NCBI GenBank assembly: GCA_900547455.1
Contig: URGV01000008.1
Location: forward strand, 7,710 to 71,709
Length of the DNA: 64,000 nucleotides
Source: an uncultured Oscillospiraceae bacterium
Lineage (GTDB): Bacteria > Bacillota > Clostridia > Oscillospirales > Ruminococcaceae
Direction: 5' to 3'
The position numbers and the translations under genes are program-made. Numbering within the stretch: the stretch's first letter is position 1; every line of letters starts with the position of its first letter. Shown here one piece after another: positions 25,858 to 34,347 of the stretch. The notes beneath the pieces are model-generated. The model saw only the letters and a list, made by a program, of their open reading frames with translations. It did not search any database and was not told where the DNA came from.

Positions 25858-26128
25858 TACAAACGGCCCTCCGCCCCTGCAATTCCAGAGACGAAAGGCC
25901 GTCACTTCCGCGGTACCACCCTGTTTCGCGCCCTTTCTTAGGAGCGCGCCCTCAATTTTTGTCCGGTATAACGGCCAGACCATCCGCTGCCGCCTACTGC
26001 TGGTTCAGGGCAGAGCTCCCAGGCCAGTTCAAAGGAAATCTGCCGCTGCCTTGCACCCACCGGCAGCTCTCTGCGGACAAATTTTCCTCCTACTTCTCCT
26101 GCTCATCGCTTTTGACTGGATAAAAATT
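25858..26128 (-). promoter_or_regulatory. T-box riboswitch leader of leuA
   Basis: On the minus strand the T-box core AGGGTGGTACCGCG is at 25908-25923. Upstream are a Stem I with an AAGTA-type motif after GCAGGAG and a distal arm with GGTGGGTGCAAGG. In the specifier-loop position a CTG (26025-26027) would be read by tRNA-Leu, which fits leuA; this choice was made by eye. Downstream, ACGGCC and GGCCGT (25863-25902) form the terminator that competes with the antiterminator. Uncharged tRNA-Leu would turn on leuA. Confidence 0.9.
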
Positions 26129-26134
26129 ATTTTT

Positions 26135-26163
26135 ATGATAATCGTTATACGCCAAAATGTCAA
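26135..26163 (-). promoter_or_regulatory. Promoter of the leuA T-box leader
   Basis: TTGACA (26158-26163) and TATCAT (26135-26140) with a 17-base spacer. The -35 overlaps the stop codon of the upstream gene. Confidence 0.85.
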
Positions 26164-26765
26164 GCCCCATCGGGCTGCATGTCTTCCGGCAGAAATTCCT
26201 TCTGCAGCTCCTCCACCAAATTGGTCTCGTCGTACCGGCGTGCGACCAGCGTGATCTGGGCGATACACTGCTGGTCCTCGTCGATGTAGTAGCTGTAGAC
26301 CACATTCTCAAACTCCTCCGGGATGCGCAGGTTCTCCTCCAGCCGCTCTGCCATCTCCATCACCTGCGCCGGCGACGGCTGGGCGGTGCGGATGGTCAGG
26401 TCCCTGCCGTGATAGACAAAGGAGAGCACCTGGGTCTGGTCCGGCAGCGAGTTGATGATCTGGGTCAGGACGGTGAAGTCGTTGCGCGGGACAAACTCAA
26501 AGCCCGCCACCGCCCGGACGAAGGCTTCCAGGTAACGGTAGACCACCGTCTGCAGCTTTTTGCTCTGGTTGGCAATCCGGTCCCCTTCGCTCAGGCCCTC
26601 CACCAGATTGTTGATGATCTCAATCCGCTCGGACTGGGCAAAGTCGATGGTGCTGCCTGCCGCCCGGATTCCCAAAAATAAAATCAGGAAGGCGGACAGC
26701 AAAAAGATCAGCTGGACACAGATCCGCTCAAACAGATGCAGCGCTTTGCCGTCCTTTTTTGCCAT
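26160..26765 (-). CDS. Single-pass membrane protein, possibly PilN-like
   Basis: A 201-residue protein with one N-terminal transmembrane helix (about residues 17-36, VQLIFLLSAFLILFLGI) and an extracytoplasmic alpha/beta domain. The part QVLSFVYHGRDLTIRTAQPS and the following helix resemble the ferredoxin-like periplasmic domain of PilN/fimbrial assembly proteins, but no pilus genes are nearby, so this is weak. It follows a VanY-type carboxypeptidase gene by 26 bases on the same strand and may be co-transcribed. Confidence 0.55.
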   Translation of the reverse strand: MAKKDGKALHLFERICVQLIFLLSAFLILFLGIRAAGSTIDFAQSERIEIINNLVEGLSEGDRIANQSKKLQTVVYRYLEAFVRAVAGFEFVPRNDFTVLTQIINSLPDQTQVLSFVYHGRDLTIRTAQPSPAQVMEMAERLEENLRIPEEFENVVYSYYIDEDQQCIAQITLVARRYDETNLVEELQKEFLPEDMQPDGA

Positions 26766-26791
26766 GCTGTCCTCTCCTTCCTGTCACAGGT

Positions 26792-27832
26792 CTACTGGAC
26801 CAAATCGGTCTGCGGATCGGCGTATGGGTCAGCGATGCCGGTGTAGTCCTCCGGCACCTCCTGCTGGAGATACTCCTCCAGGCACAGGCCGCTCTCCTTC
26901 ATCAGTTTGGCGTGGGTTTTGCCGACAAAGCGGTAGTGCCACGACTCGTAGATAATGCCGGTGACATCCTGCTTGTCCGCCGGGTAGCGCAGGACAAATC
27001 CGTACTCGTAGGCGTGCTCGCTGAGCCACTGGCCTGCCTCGGTGTCGGCAAATTCCGGGTCTAGCGTCTGGTGGGTCGGGGTGACGATGTCCGCCGCAAG
27101 GCCGGTCTGGTGCTCGCTGGTGCCGGGAATCGCCGTCTCGGTGGCGGTCTTGGCGGTGGCCTCCTCCTCGGTCATTCCCTGCGCCATATAGTTCTGCACC
27201 GAGGTGTCGAACAGGCTCTGCTGCTTTTCAATCGAGCGGTAGGCCGAGCAGACCAGCAGGTCCACCCCGTCCGCTGCCGCTGCGTCGATCATCTCCCGCA
27301 TGGCCGGAGCGACGCGGGCATCCATCTCATAGCCGTTCTGCACTTCCTCAGTCTCCACCGTCCAGTCCTCGGGCAGCGGGTTGTCAGTATTGACAAGCAG
27401 CAGATAATATTCCTGCTTTTCCTGCGCAAACTGCTGCGCCAGCTGTTCGTACTGCGACTCCTCCTCGGTCTGTTCGCCAGTTTGTTCCTCGTCGGCAGGC
27501 TGCTCCTCGGTCTGCTGCTGGTCGGACGGCTGCTCCTGCGGCGTCTCCTCGGAGGGCTGTGTTGTCTGCTCCTGCTCCTCTGCCGGCAGGACCGGGTCGC
27601 CCTCCGGCTGCTGATCCCATGTCAGCCAAACCACAGCCAGGGTGATGGCCGCCAGCAGGCAGAGCAGCACGACAACGAAACAACCTCTGTTGGGTCCCCG
27701 TTTTCTTCTTCGGCCGCCCGCTCTCACCCGCATGTTCTGCGGGGCTGTGCTGCGATTTCTCGCCGTATTTCTGGGCCGTGCGCCGGCATTTTGAGGCAAT
27801 GGTCTTTCTGTTCTTTTGCCATTTCTTTCCAT
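26792..27832 (-). CDS. D-alanyl-D-alanine carboxypeptidase, VanY/M15B family, membrane anchored
   Basis: About 346 residues. A basic N-terminus and one helix (about 50-70) precede a low-complexity Gln/Glu/Thr linker (about 75-130) and the M15B catalytic domain. Zinc and catalytic residues are in SEHQTGLAAD and ESWHYRFVG, and SAYRS is also conserved. It trims the terminal D-Ala from peptidoglycan stem peptides outside the cell. The ATG at 27832 has AAGGGA nine bases away, which favours it over an ATG three codons upstream. Confidence 0.88.
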   Translation of the reverse strand: MERNGKRTERPLPQNAGARPRNTARNRSTAPQNMRVRAGGRRRKRGPNRGCFVVVLLCLLAAITLAVVWLTWDQQPEGDPVLPAEEQEQTTQPSEETPQEQPSDQQQTEEQPADEEQTGEQTEEESQYEQLAQQFAQEKQEYYLLLVNTDNPLPEDWTVETEEVQNGYEMDARVAPAMREMIDAAAADGVDLLVCSAYRSIEKQQSLFDTSVQNYMAQGMTEEEATAKTATETAIPGTSEHQTGLAADIVTPTHQTLDPEFADTEAGQWLSEHAYEYGFVLRYPADKQDVTGIIYESWHYRFVGKTHAKLMKESGLCLEEYLQQEVPEDYTGIADPYADPQTDLVQ

Positions 27833-27861
27833 CTTTTTCATTCCCTTTTTGGTAAAACTGT

Positions 27862-28602
27862 TTATTCCATATTTCCTGTCTCGTACATCAGGATGGTCAG
27901 CGCTGCAAGGGGTGCCGTCTCACAGCGCAAAATCCGCTTTCCCAGCGAGAGAATATGGCAGCCGTGCTCCCTGGCAAGCGCCACCTCGTCCTCGTCAAAG
28001 CCGCCCTCTGCGCCGATCAGGACAGCGATCTCGAGCTCCTTGCCACTTTCCCTGGCCTTTGCGATGACCTGCTTTGCCGGGGCGGTAGCGTTTTCATAAA
28101 AGAGGATGGGGCAGCCGGTCCGCTGCATCTGTTCCAGCGCCTGCGGCAGCTCCAGCAGCGGAAGCACCGGCGGCACCACGCCGCGGCCGCACTGCTTGGC
28201 GGCTTCCAGGGCGATGCGGTTGTAACGGACCAGCTTTTTGTCCATCGACTTTGCGTCCGGGCGGGAGACACACCGGCGGGTCATCACCGGCGTGATGCTG
28301 GCAGCACCCAGCTCCACCGCCTTCTGGATGATCGTCTCCATCTTGTCCGCCTTCGGCATCGCCTGATACAGGTGAACCCGCACGTCCGGTTCGCTCTGGC
28401 TGGGGGCAACCGACAGCACTTTCAGACGAACCTCCCCCGCCCCGATCTCCTCTATCATACAATCATAGTCGCGGCCTTTTGTGTCACAAACGGTCAGCTC
28501 GTCCCCAACTTTCATCCGGAGCACCTTGGCAATGTGCTTGGCGTCCTCGCCGGTGATGCAGCCGCCTGCTTCGGTGATGTCCTGTGTAAAAAATCTGGGC
28601 AT
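27862..28602 (-). CDS. rsmE: 16S rRNA (uracil-1498-N3)-methyltransferase
   Basis: A 246-residue SPOUT-class methylase. An N-terminal PUA-like domain (DAKHIAKVLRMKVGDELTVCD) leads the trefoil-knot domain with LIGAEGGFDEDEV and LGKRILRCETAPLAAL, the SAM-binding knot. It methylates U1498 in the small subunit decoding region. It follows prmA with a 9-base gap, the common rsmE/prmA pairing. Confidence 0.94.
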   Translation of the reverse strand: MPRFFTQDITEAGGCITGEDAKHIAKVLRMKVGDELTVCDTKGRDYDCMIEEIGAGEVRLKVLSVAPSQSEPDVRVHLYQAMPKADKMETIIQKAVELGAASITPVMTRRCVSRPDAKSMDKKLVRYNRIALEAAKQCGRGVVPPVLPLLELPQALEQMQRTGCPILFYENATAPAKQVIAKARESGKELEIAVLIGAEGGFDEDEVALAREHGCHILSLGKRILRCETAPLAALTILMYETGNME

Positions 28603-28611
28603 ACCTTCCTC

Positions 28612-29568
28612 CTACTGCACCTTTGCCTTGCAGGCCAATGCGACCCATCCGCCGGAGGTGCGGCGCTCGATCACCTGGAAGCCGTTTTGTTCCAGTGCAT
28701 TCAGCACGTCCTGTTCGCGGGTGTCGATGATGCCGGAGGTGATGAAGATGCCGTCCTTGGCAAGGTAGCGGCCCGCGTCCTCGCTCAAGCGGATGATGAC
28801 GTCGGCCACGATGTTGGCGCAGATGATCTGGAAGCTGCCCTCCACCTGGCTGGTCAGGTCGCCCTGATGGAAGGCGATGCGGTCCTGCACCCCGTTGAGC
28901 GCGGCGTTCTCTCCCGCCACCTTGACCGCTACCTCGTCAATGTCGCAGCCGATGATCTTGTTGGCGCCCAGCAGCGCCGCTGTGATGGCCAGGATGCCGC
29001 TTCCGCAGCCGACATCCAGCACCGTATCCTGCGGGGTAATGTATTTCTCCAGCAGCTCCATGCACAGGCGGGTGGTGTCGTGGGTGCCGGTGCCAAAGGC
29101 CATGCCGGGATTTAAGGTCAGCACCACCTCGTCCGGTTTTCTGTCATACGCTTCCCAGGAGGGGCAAACCACCAGATGTTCTCCCACCTGTACCGGGTGG
29201 TAATACTTTTTCCAGGCGTTGGACCAATCCTCCTCGTCCACGTCCTTCATCTCCAGCTCCAGTCTGCCGTACTTGCCGTCCGGGTCCTGCGCCTTTAAGC
29301 GCGCCAGAATCTGCCGCACCTGCATAAGCTCCTCCATCCCCTGCGGGTTGTCCGCCACATAGATGGTGACGCAGGTCTCGCAGTCCTTCATCTTCTCCAT
29401 CACCGCCTGGTCCACATAGTCCCAGTGCGGGGTGGTGTCGTGCAGAAATTCGTCAAAGTCCTGCGCGTCCTCGATCATAAATCCCTGCAGGCCAAGGTCC
29501 AGCATGCTGCCGGTCAGCGGGTCGATGCCCGCGGTGGTGGTATAAATTTTCACTTCTGTCCAGTTCAT
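28612..29568 (-). CDS. prmA: Ribosomal protein L11 methyltransferase
   Basis: A 318-residue class I SAM methyltransferase. The N-terminal part recognises L11 (MNWTEVKIYTTTAG), and the catalytic domain has VLDVGCGSGILAI and ICANIVADVI. GTGTHDTTRLCMELLEKY is the family signature before the SAM motif. Start has AAAGGAA. It lies directly behind the spoVM gap and upstream of rsmE. The intergenic hairpins between spoVM and prmA could separate it from the housekeeping operon. Confidence 0.94.
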   Translation of the reverse strand: MNWTEVKIYTTTAGIDPLTGSMLDLGLQGFMIEDAQDFDEFLHDTTPHWDYVDQAVMEKMKDCETCVTIYVADNPQGMEELMQVRQILARLKAQDPDGKYGRLELEMKDVDEEDWSNAWKKYYHPVQVGEHLVVCPSWEAYDRKPDEVVLTLNPGMAFGTGTHDTTRLCMELLEKYITPQDTVLDVGCGSGILAITAALLGANKIIGCDIDEVAVKVAGENAALNGVQDRIAFHQGDLTSQVEGSFQIICANIVADVIIRLSEDAGRYLAKDGIFITSGIIDTREQDVLNALEQNGFQVIERRTSGGWVALACKAKVQ

Positions 29569-29585
29569 GTTCCGATTCCTTTCTT

Positions 29586-29647
29586 ACTCTCCTACAGGAG
29601 AGTTTCTCTCCCGCAGGGGAGCGCCTTTCGCCGGCGCTCCCCTGCGG
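29586..29647. other. Pair of hairpins between spoVM and prmA
   Basis: A 15-bp perfect stem (CCGCAGGGGAGCGCC, loop TTTCGCC) at 29611-29647 and a smaller stem ACTCTCCT/AGGAGAGT at 29586-29603. Neither is followed by a clear T run on the minus strand, so these are stable structured leaders or terminator relics and not textbook terminators. Confidence 0.5.
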
Positions 29648-29663
29648 CTGTTGCCCTTTCCTT

Positions 29664-29744
29664 TTAGTCCTCTTTATGAATTTTAAAGATCATGCGCAAA
29701 ATGCCGGAGAGGAATTTGGGGCTTTTGATGACGACTACTTTCAT
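29664..29744 (-). CDS. spoVM: Stage V sporulation protein M (26 residues)
   Basis: A 26-residue peptide containing IKSPKFLSGILRMIF and ending in a charged tail. In Bacillus subtilis SpoVM is also 26 residues, with the same K-x-P-K-F-L-x-G-I pattern; it is an amphipathic helix that senses the positive curvature of the forespore and anchors the coat through SpoIVA. It starts with ATG after AAGGAGG. It is too short for ordinary gene prediction. Its place directly after thiN repeats the Bacillus order rsgA, rpe, thiN, spoVM. This identifies the host as an (at least ancestral) spore former. Confidence 0.92.
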   Translation of the reverse strand: MKVVVIKSPKFLSGILRMIFKIHKED

Positions 29745-29774
29745 GGCTTTGGCCTCCTTGCGTTCAATCTGCTG

Positions 29775-29783
29775 TATCCTATG
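29775..29783 (-). promoter_or_regulatory. Possible sporulation-sigma -10 element (CATAGGATA)
   Basis: CATAGGATA matches the CATAnnnTA pattern of mother-cell sigma factors (SigE/SigK) and would place the start about 25 bases before spoVM. The -35 is not clear. SigE control of spoVM is known in Bacillus, so it is plausible here. Confidence 0.35.
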
Positions 29784-29807
29784 CCGGCAGGGAGGTTTTT
29801 GTTCGTT

Positions 29808-30443
29808 TTACTTTCCCATGTTCGCCACAATCACCAAAATGCCGCTCTCCACGCTGACCACCGCATCCTCCCCCGGCAGGAAAGAGTTGCTGACCCCGAT
29901 GGGGAAACCGTTTGTGATCTGCGCATTCTCCAGTTCATATTTAGCGCGGCGGATGCTGACCCCCTCGGCGCTGTCGCTGTGGCAGAACACCGAAAAGTGA
30001 AAGCCCCGCGCATAGGGAATTGCCGCGCTCTGCCCGCCGCGCAGGGCGCTGATGCGGCAGTCCTTCTCGACGATGCTGGCCGAGGCCCCATGCTGCACCG
30101 CATAGACGATTGTCTGGATGTTTGCCAGGGTGTGATCCAGCCGCCCTCCCAGCATTCCCAGCATCAAAATGTCCGCAAATTCCCGCCGGATAGCCTCCTT
30201 GACCGCCAGCATGGTGTCGGTGTCGTCCTTCTCGATGGGGTAGCGCAGCACCTCGCAGCCGGGCGGCAGCTTGCCGCTGTAGGAATCAAAGTCGCCCAGA
30301 ATCAGGTCCGGCTTTCGCCCCATCGCCGCACAGTAGGCGTAGCCGCGGTCCGCACAGACGATGTAGTCGTCCTCCCGCAGCAGGCTCTGGGTAAAGCGGA
30401 TGTCCTTCAGCTCTCCTCCGCCAAAAATCACACAGCGTCTCAT
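29808..30443 (-). CDS. thiN: Thiamine diphosphokinase
   Basis: A 211-residue ATP-dependent enzyme that converts thiamine to thiamine pyrophosphate. Conserved parts: ADRGYAY, PDLILGDFDS, YPIEKDDTDTMLAVKEAI and LGGRLDHTLANI, the substrate-binding core of the ThiN/TPK family. The ATG at 30443 overlaps the rsgA stop as ATGA, which decides the start against an upstream ATG. It lies before spoVM as in Bacillus yloS. Confidence 0.94.
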   Translation of the reverse strand: MRRCVIFGGGELKDIRFTQSLLREDDYIVCADRGYAYCAAMGRKPDLILGDFDSYSGKLPPGCEVLRYPIEKDDTDTMLAVKEAIRREFADILMLGMLGGRLDHTLANIQTIVYAVQHGASASIVEKDCRISALRGGQSAAIPYARGFHFSVFCHSDSAEGVSIRRAKYELENAQITNGFPIGVSNSFLPGEDAVVSVESGILVIVANMGK

Positions 30444-31351
30444 CTTGTCTCCCTGCCTATCTCCCATTCCTTGATATTTTTGGCCTGCTCATACAGCGCC
30501 ACATAGCTCTGGTGGCGGCTGGGGGCAATCTTGCCCTCCTGCACCGCCTCCAGCACGGCGCAGCCCTTCTCCTTGGTGTGGGAGCAGCCGGTGAACCGGC
30601 ATTTGCCCTCGTACGGACGCATCTCGCGGAAGCATCCGGCCAGCTCGTCCTTGAGGATGACCTGGAACTTTTCCAGATCCACCGCCGAAAAGCCCGGCGT
30701 GTCGGCCACATAGCCGCCCTGCGGCAGCTCAAAAAGCTCGACGTGGCGGGTGGTATGGCGGCCGCGCCCCAGCTTCTGGCTGATGTCGCCGGTGCTCAGG
30801 GCAAGGCGCGGGTCGATTGCGTTGAGCAGCGTCGATTTGCCTGCGCCGGAGTTGCCGCAGAAGGCGCTGGTTTTTCCCTGCAGCACCTGCATCACCTGCT
30901 CGATACCCTGATGCTCCAGCGTGCGGGTCAGGCAGACGTTGAAGCCTGCATCGGTGTAAATCTTTGCAAAGTCCGACGGGTCGGCCAGGTCGCATTTGGT
31001 GACGACGATGACCGGCTCGATGTCCTGGTACTCGGCGATGGCGATCAGCTGGTCCAGCACAAAGGCGTTGGGCGCCGGGTCGGCAATCGAGACCACCAGC
31101 ACCAGCTGGTCGAGGTTGGCCAGCGGCGGGCGCACCAAGCTGTTTTTTCGCGGCTGCACCTTGACCACATAGCCCTTGCCCTCATCGGTCAGCTCTACCT
31201 CCACCCAGTCGCCGACGCAGGGCTTGATGTTCTGCTGGCGGAATACGCCGCGCGCCCTGCACTCGATGACCCGGTCCTCCTGCTCGGCGGCGACATAGTA
31301 AAAGCCGCCCAGCGATTTAATAATTCTTCCCGTCACATTCTGCTGTGTCAA
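30440..31351 (-). CDS. rsgA: Ribosome small subunit-dependent GTPase A
   Basis: About 303 residues. An N-terminal OB fold (GRIIKSLGGFYYVAAEQEDR) leads a circularly permuted GTPase: TKCDLAD (G4), then GNSGAGKSTLLNAI (G1) and DTPGFS (G3), and a C-terminal zinc finger with CRFTGCSHTKEKGC. It checks 30S assembly. I choose a TTG at 31351 because GGAGGG sits ten bases upstream and the -10 TATAAT at 31395 would place transcription start after the first ATG of the longer frame. An ATG-based start up to 15 codons earlier is still possible. Confidence 0.94.
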   Translation of the reverse strand: MTQQNVTGRIIKSLGGFYYVAAEQEDRVIECRARGVFRQQNIKPCVGDWVEVELTDEGKGYVVKVQPRKNSLVRPPLANLDQLVLVVSIADPAPNAFVLDQLIAIAEYQDIEPVIVVTKCDLADPSDFAKIYTDAGFNVCLTRTLEHQGIEQVMQVLQGKTSAFCGNSGAGKSTLLNAIDPRLALSTGDISQKLGRGRHTTRHVELFELPQGGYVADTPGFSAVDLEKFQVILKDELAGCFREMRPYEGKCRFTGCSHTKEKGCAVLEAVQEGKIAPSRHQSYVALYEQAKNIKEWEIGRETR

Positions 31352-31394
31352 ATTGAGTTGTCCCTCCATTTCCTGCTTCTTTTGCATTGCTCTC

Positions 31395-31400
31395 ATTATA
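31395..31400 (-). promoter_or_regulatory. -10 element TATAAT before rsgA
   Basis: A perfect TATAAT on the minus strand between the prkC terminator and rsgA. The -35 is weak. It overlaps the first possible rsgA start, so translation should begin downstream. Confidence 0.5.
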
Positions 31401-31434
31401 GCAAATTCTGTCCCAAAATGCGATAGCCGCCTGC

Positions 31435-31475
31435 GAAAAAACAGCCTTCAAGCGACCGTTGAAGGCTGTTTTTTG
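31435..31475 (-). terminator. Terminator between prkC and rsgA
   Basis: AAAAACAGCCTTCAA and TTGAAGGCTGTTTTT pair around a 7-base loop with T runs on both strands. It should end the upstream operon on the minus strand, giving rsgA its own transcription unit. Confidence 0.88.
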
Positions 31476-31487
31476 CCGGTTTAAAGG

Positions 31488-33584
31488 TTACTCCTGCGGC
31501 TCCGGGTAATCCTCGTCGGTATTTTCTCTGTAGGAGCCGCCCTGCTGCGAGAGCTGCTCGCCCAGCGCCTGCAGGTCGGTGGTTTCCACATAAGTGCCGT
31601 TGTCAAAGTTGACGTCAAAGGTCTTGTAGAGCTCCCCGTCGATATAGATCTCCACCTTGGCGTCGCCCCTGCCGCTCGGGCGGGTGGTCCAGGTGGACTG
31701 TCTGGACAGATCCGGGTCGCCGTAGCCGGTCTCAGTTCCGTCCACAAAGGTCTGGACGTGCACCACTCCATCGCCCTCCGGCAGATCGAACGGAATCTCG
31801 ATCTGGATCGGCTGGTTCGGGTCCTCCCATCCGTCGCCGCCCATGACGGTGACGTTGATGACCGTTCCGGCCGGAACCTGTGTGTCCTCGGTCGGGCTCT
31901 GGGAGAGGATGGTGCCCGCCGCCTGCTGTCCGGCGATGACATTGCCGTCCTCGTCGGTCTCCGGCTGCACCTCCTCGACCAGCTCGATGCGCAGCCGGCG
32001 GGTGGTCAGCAGCGTTCTGGCTTCGTGGTAGTTCATGCCGACAATCAGCGGTACGGTCTGGTTCTGCTCCTGGGAGCCCAGGCTGACATAGACGCTGATC
32101 TCATCGCCCTCAGCGACCTCCTCGCCCGCGCCCGGCGCGGTCATAACGACGGTGCCCGCCGCGTACTCGTTGGAATAGGTCTCGGTCTCCACCCACTTCA
32201 GGTTCTTGCTGTTGAGGTCTCGGAACACCTCGGTGGAGTCGCGTCCCGCATAGTCCTCCAGCACCACCGTCTGCTTGCCGGTGCTGACCTTGATGCTGAT
32301 GGTGGACTGTTCCTTTACTGTCAGGCCTGGGTCGGGGTTCTGGTCATAGATTTCCCCCTCCTCATACACGCTGCTGGGGCCTTCCTCCTCCACCACGATG
32401 TTGAACTGGCCGGCGTACTGGGTCTTGATGCTCTCGTAGCTTTGGCCCAGCAGGTCCGGCACGGTGGTGTTCTCCACCTGCTCAAACGGCTTATTGACCA
32501 CAAACAGCATGCCGATAAAGGCGCAGGCCGCCAGCAGGAAGGCAAATGCGATGCCCGCCATCACCGGGATGACCGGCAGCGGCTTTCTCTCGTAGACATC
32601 CTCGTCTCCGGTGGGTTTGCGTTTGGAAGTATGTTTCTCTTTTTTCATCGATCCTGGCTCCCTGCGCGTCATTTTTTGCTCCTCACGCTGATGGCGCAGC
32701 TCGTTCTGGATGTGCACCTGCGGGGGCTGTTCATATTTATACGAAAAAACAATGGATGGGTTTTTCTTAAATTCGTCGATGTCGTGCAGCATCTCCGCTG
32801 CCGATTGATAGCGCTTATCCGCATCCTTCTGCATGGCGCGCATCACAATGTCCTGCAAGCCTTCGGGGATGTCGGGATTGATCGAGCGCGGCAGGGCCGG
32901 CTGGCTCTGAATCTGTTTGACGGCCACCGAAACCAGCGAGTCCGCCTCAAAGGGCAGCTTGCCGGTGAGCATCTCAAACATCATGACGCCCAGCGAATAG
33001 ATGTCGCTGCGGGCATCGGTGAAGGCGCCGCTGGCCTGCTCGGGGCTGATGTAGTGCACCGAGCCGATAGCCTTGTCGGTGATGGTCTTGGTGGAGCTGC
33101 GGGAAAAGCGGGCGATGCCAAAATCGGTGATCTTGATCGTCCCGTCGGAGAGCAGCATGATATTCTGGGGCTTGATGTCCCGGTGGACGATTCCCTTGTC
33201 GTGCGCATGCTGCAGCGCCCGCAGAATCTGAACGGTGAAGTGCAGCGCCTCCTTCCAGCGCAGCACATGCTCCTGTTCGATATAATCCTTTAAGGTGATG
33301 CCGTCGATATACTCCATGACGATCGACTGGATGCGGTTGGAGAAGATGACGTCGTACACCTTGACGATATTCGGGTGATCCAAAAGGGAGATGGCCCTGG
33401 ACTCGTTGCGGAAGCGGCGCATGAACTCGTCGTTGTTCATGTATTCCTCACGCAGGATCTTGACCGCGACGACCCGGTTTTCCAGCACGTCGTACGCCTT
33501 GTAGACGTTTGCCATGCCGCCCACGCCGATCAGCTCCCTGATCTCATAGCGTCCATCCAGTTTCTTTCCAATGTATTTATCCAT
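31488..33584 (-). CDS. prkC: PrkC-type Ser/Thr protein kinase with PASTA domains
   Basis: A 698-residue membrane kinase. The kinase domain (about 1-275) has GVGGMANVY, VAVKIL, HRDIKPQN and TDFGIAR; a charged juxtamembrane region leads a helix at about 336-362. Outside are three PASTA repeats (VPDLLGQSYESIKTQ, then VVLEDYAGRDSTEVF, then VPLIVGMNYHEARTLL) that bind muropeptides, and a C-terminal beta-rich extension with a Q/E tail. It signals wall state to growth and germination. It is paired with the phosphatase gene upstream. Confidence 0.95.
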   Translation of the reverse strand: MDKYIGKKLDGRYEIRELIGVGGMANVYKAYDVLENRVVAVKILREEYMNNDEFMRRFRNESRAISLLDHPNIVKVYDVIFSNRIQSIVMEYIDGITLKDYIEQEHVLRWKEALHFTVQILRALQHAHDKGIVHRDIKPQNIMLLSDGTIKITDFGIARFSRSSTKTITDKAIGSVHYISPEQASGAFTDARSDIYSLGVMMFEMLTGKLPFEADSLVSVAVKQIQSQPALPRSINPDIPEGLQDIVMRAMQKDADKRYQSAAEMLHDIDEFKKNPSIVFSYKYEQPPQVHIQNELRHQREEQKMTRREPGSMKKEKHTSKRKPTGDEDVYERKPLPVIPVMAGIAFAFLLAACAFIGMLFVVNKPFEQVENTTVPDLLGQSYESIKTQYAGQFNIVVEEEGPSSVYEEGEIYDQNPDPGLTVKEQSTISIKVSTGKQTVVLEDYAGRDSTEVFRDLNSKNLKWVETETYSNEYAAGTVVMTAPGAGEEVAEGDEISVYVSLGSQEQNQTVPLIVGMNYHEARTLLTTRRLRIELVEEVQPETDEDGNVIAGQQAAGTILSQSPTEDTQVPAGTVINVTVMGGDGWEDPNQPIQIEIPFDLPEGDGVVHVQTFVDGTETGYGDPDLSRQSTWTTRPSGRGDAKVEIYIDGELYKTFDVNFDNGTYVETTDLQALGEQLSQQGGSYRENTDEDYPEPQE

Positions 33585-33612
33585 GTACTATTGCCTCCTG
33601 CAAAGCGGGCGT

Positions 33613-34347
33613 TTATTGGCGGTACAGCACAACGGCTGTGATGTTGTCCGATCCGCCCCGATTGTTGGCATAATCGATCAGCTCCTGCAAGCTGCCCTTG
33701 CGGATGCAGCTTTTAAGCAGCTCCGGCAGCTTTTCCAGCTTCAGGTAGTTGGAAAGTCCATCGGTGCACAGCAGCACGACGCTCTCCTTTTTCAGCTCAT
33801 ACATCTGATAGTCGATGTCCAAAGTGTCCCCGACGCCGATGGCGCGGGTGATATAGTGCTTCTTGGGATGGTGCTCGGCCTCCTCGACGCTCAGTTCGCC
33901 GCGGTCGATCATGTTCTGCACCAGGGTGTGGTCGCGGGTCAGCTGTTTGACCGCGCGCTTTTCCACCATATAGATGCGGCTGTCGCCGATGTTGACGATG
34001 TGCATCTGCTCCCCCACCACCACCGCCAGCACCAGGGTGGTGCCCATGCCGTGGTAGGCCGGGTTCTCCTTGGCCATCGAGTAGACCTTTGCGTTGGCCG
34101 CGCTGATAGCCGAAAAGATGACCGCCTTGGCGCTGCCCTCGCTCATCCCCTCGCGGATGTCGCGGTGGAAAAATTTTTCAATCAGTCTGCAGGCGGTGGC
34201 GCTGGCCACATCGCCCGCATTTTCTCCGCCCATGCCGTCGCACACGATGGCATAGCCTGTCTGTTCCCCAATCTGCCGGCAGATAAAGGCGTCCTCATTC
34301 TGTTCCCGCAGCCGTCCGGTGTCGGTCGCTCCCATCAATTTGATCAC
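33613..34347 (-). CDS. prpC: PP2C-type Ser/Thr protein phosphatase (PrpC/Stp)
   Basis: A 244-residue cytosolic phosphatase opposing PrkC. Metal-binding residues are in GRLREQNEDAF, VCDGMGGENAGD, NIGDSRIY and CTDGLSNYL. It starts with GTG seven bases after AGGAGG and overlaps the rlmN stop (GTGA), so expression is translationally coupled. Gap to prkC is 28 bases. Confidence 0.94.
   Translation of the reverse strand: MIKLMGATDTGRLREQNEDAFICRQIGEQTGYAIVCDGMGGENAGDVASATACRLIEKFFHRDIREGMSEGSAKAVIFSAISAANAKVYSMAKENPAYHGMGTTLVLAVVVGEQMHIVNIGDSRIYMVEKRAVKQLTRDHTLVQNMIDRGELSVEEAEHHPKKHYITRAIGVGDTLDIDYQMYELKKESVVLLCTDGLSNYLKLEKLPELLKSCIRKGSLQELIDYANNRGGSDNITAVVLYRQ

Noticed and set aside
26160-26765. 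Assignment of the 201-residue protein to type IV pilus assembly (PilN)
   Set aside because: Only a weak fold-level resemblance; no other pilus gene occurs in the window, so it is kept as a tentative description only.
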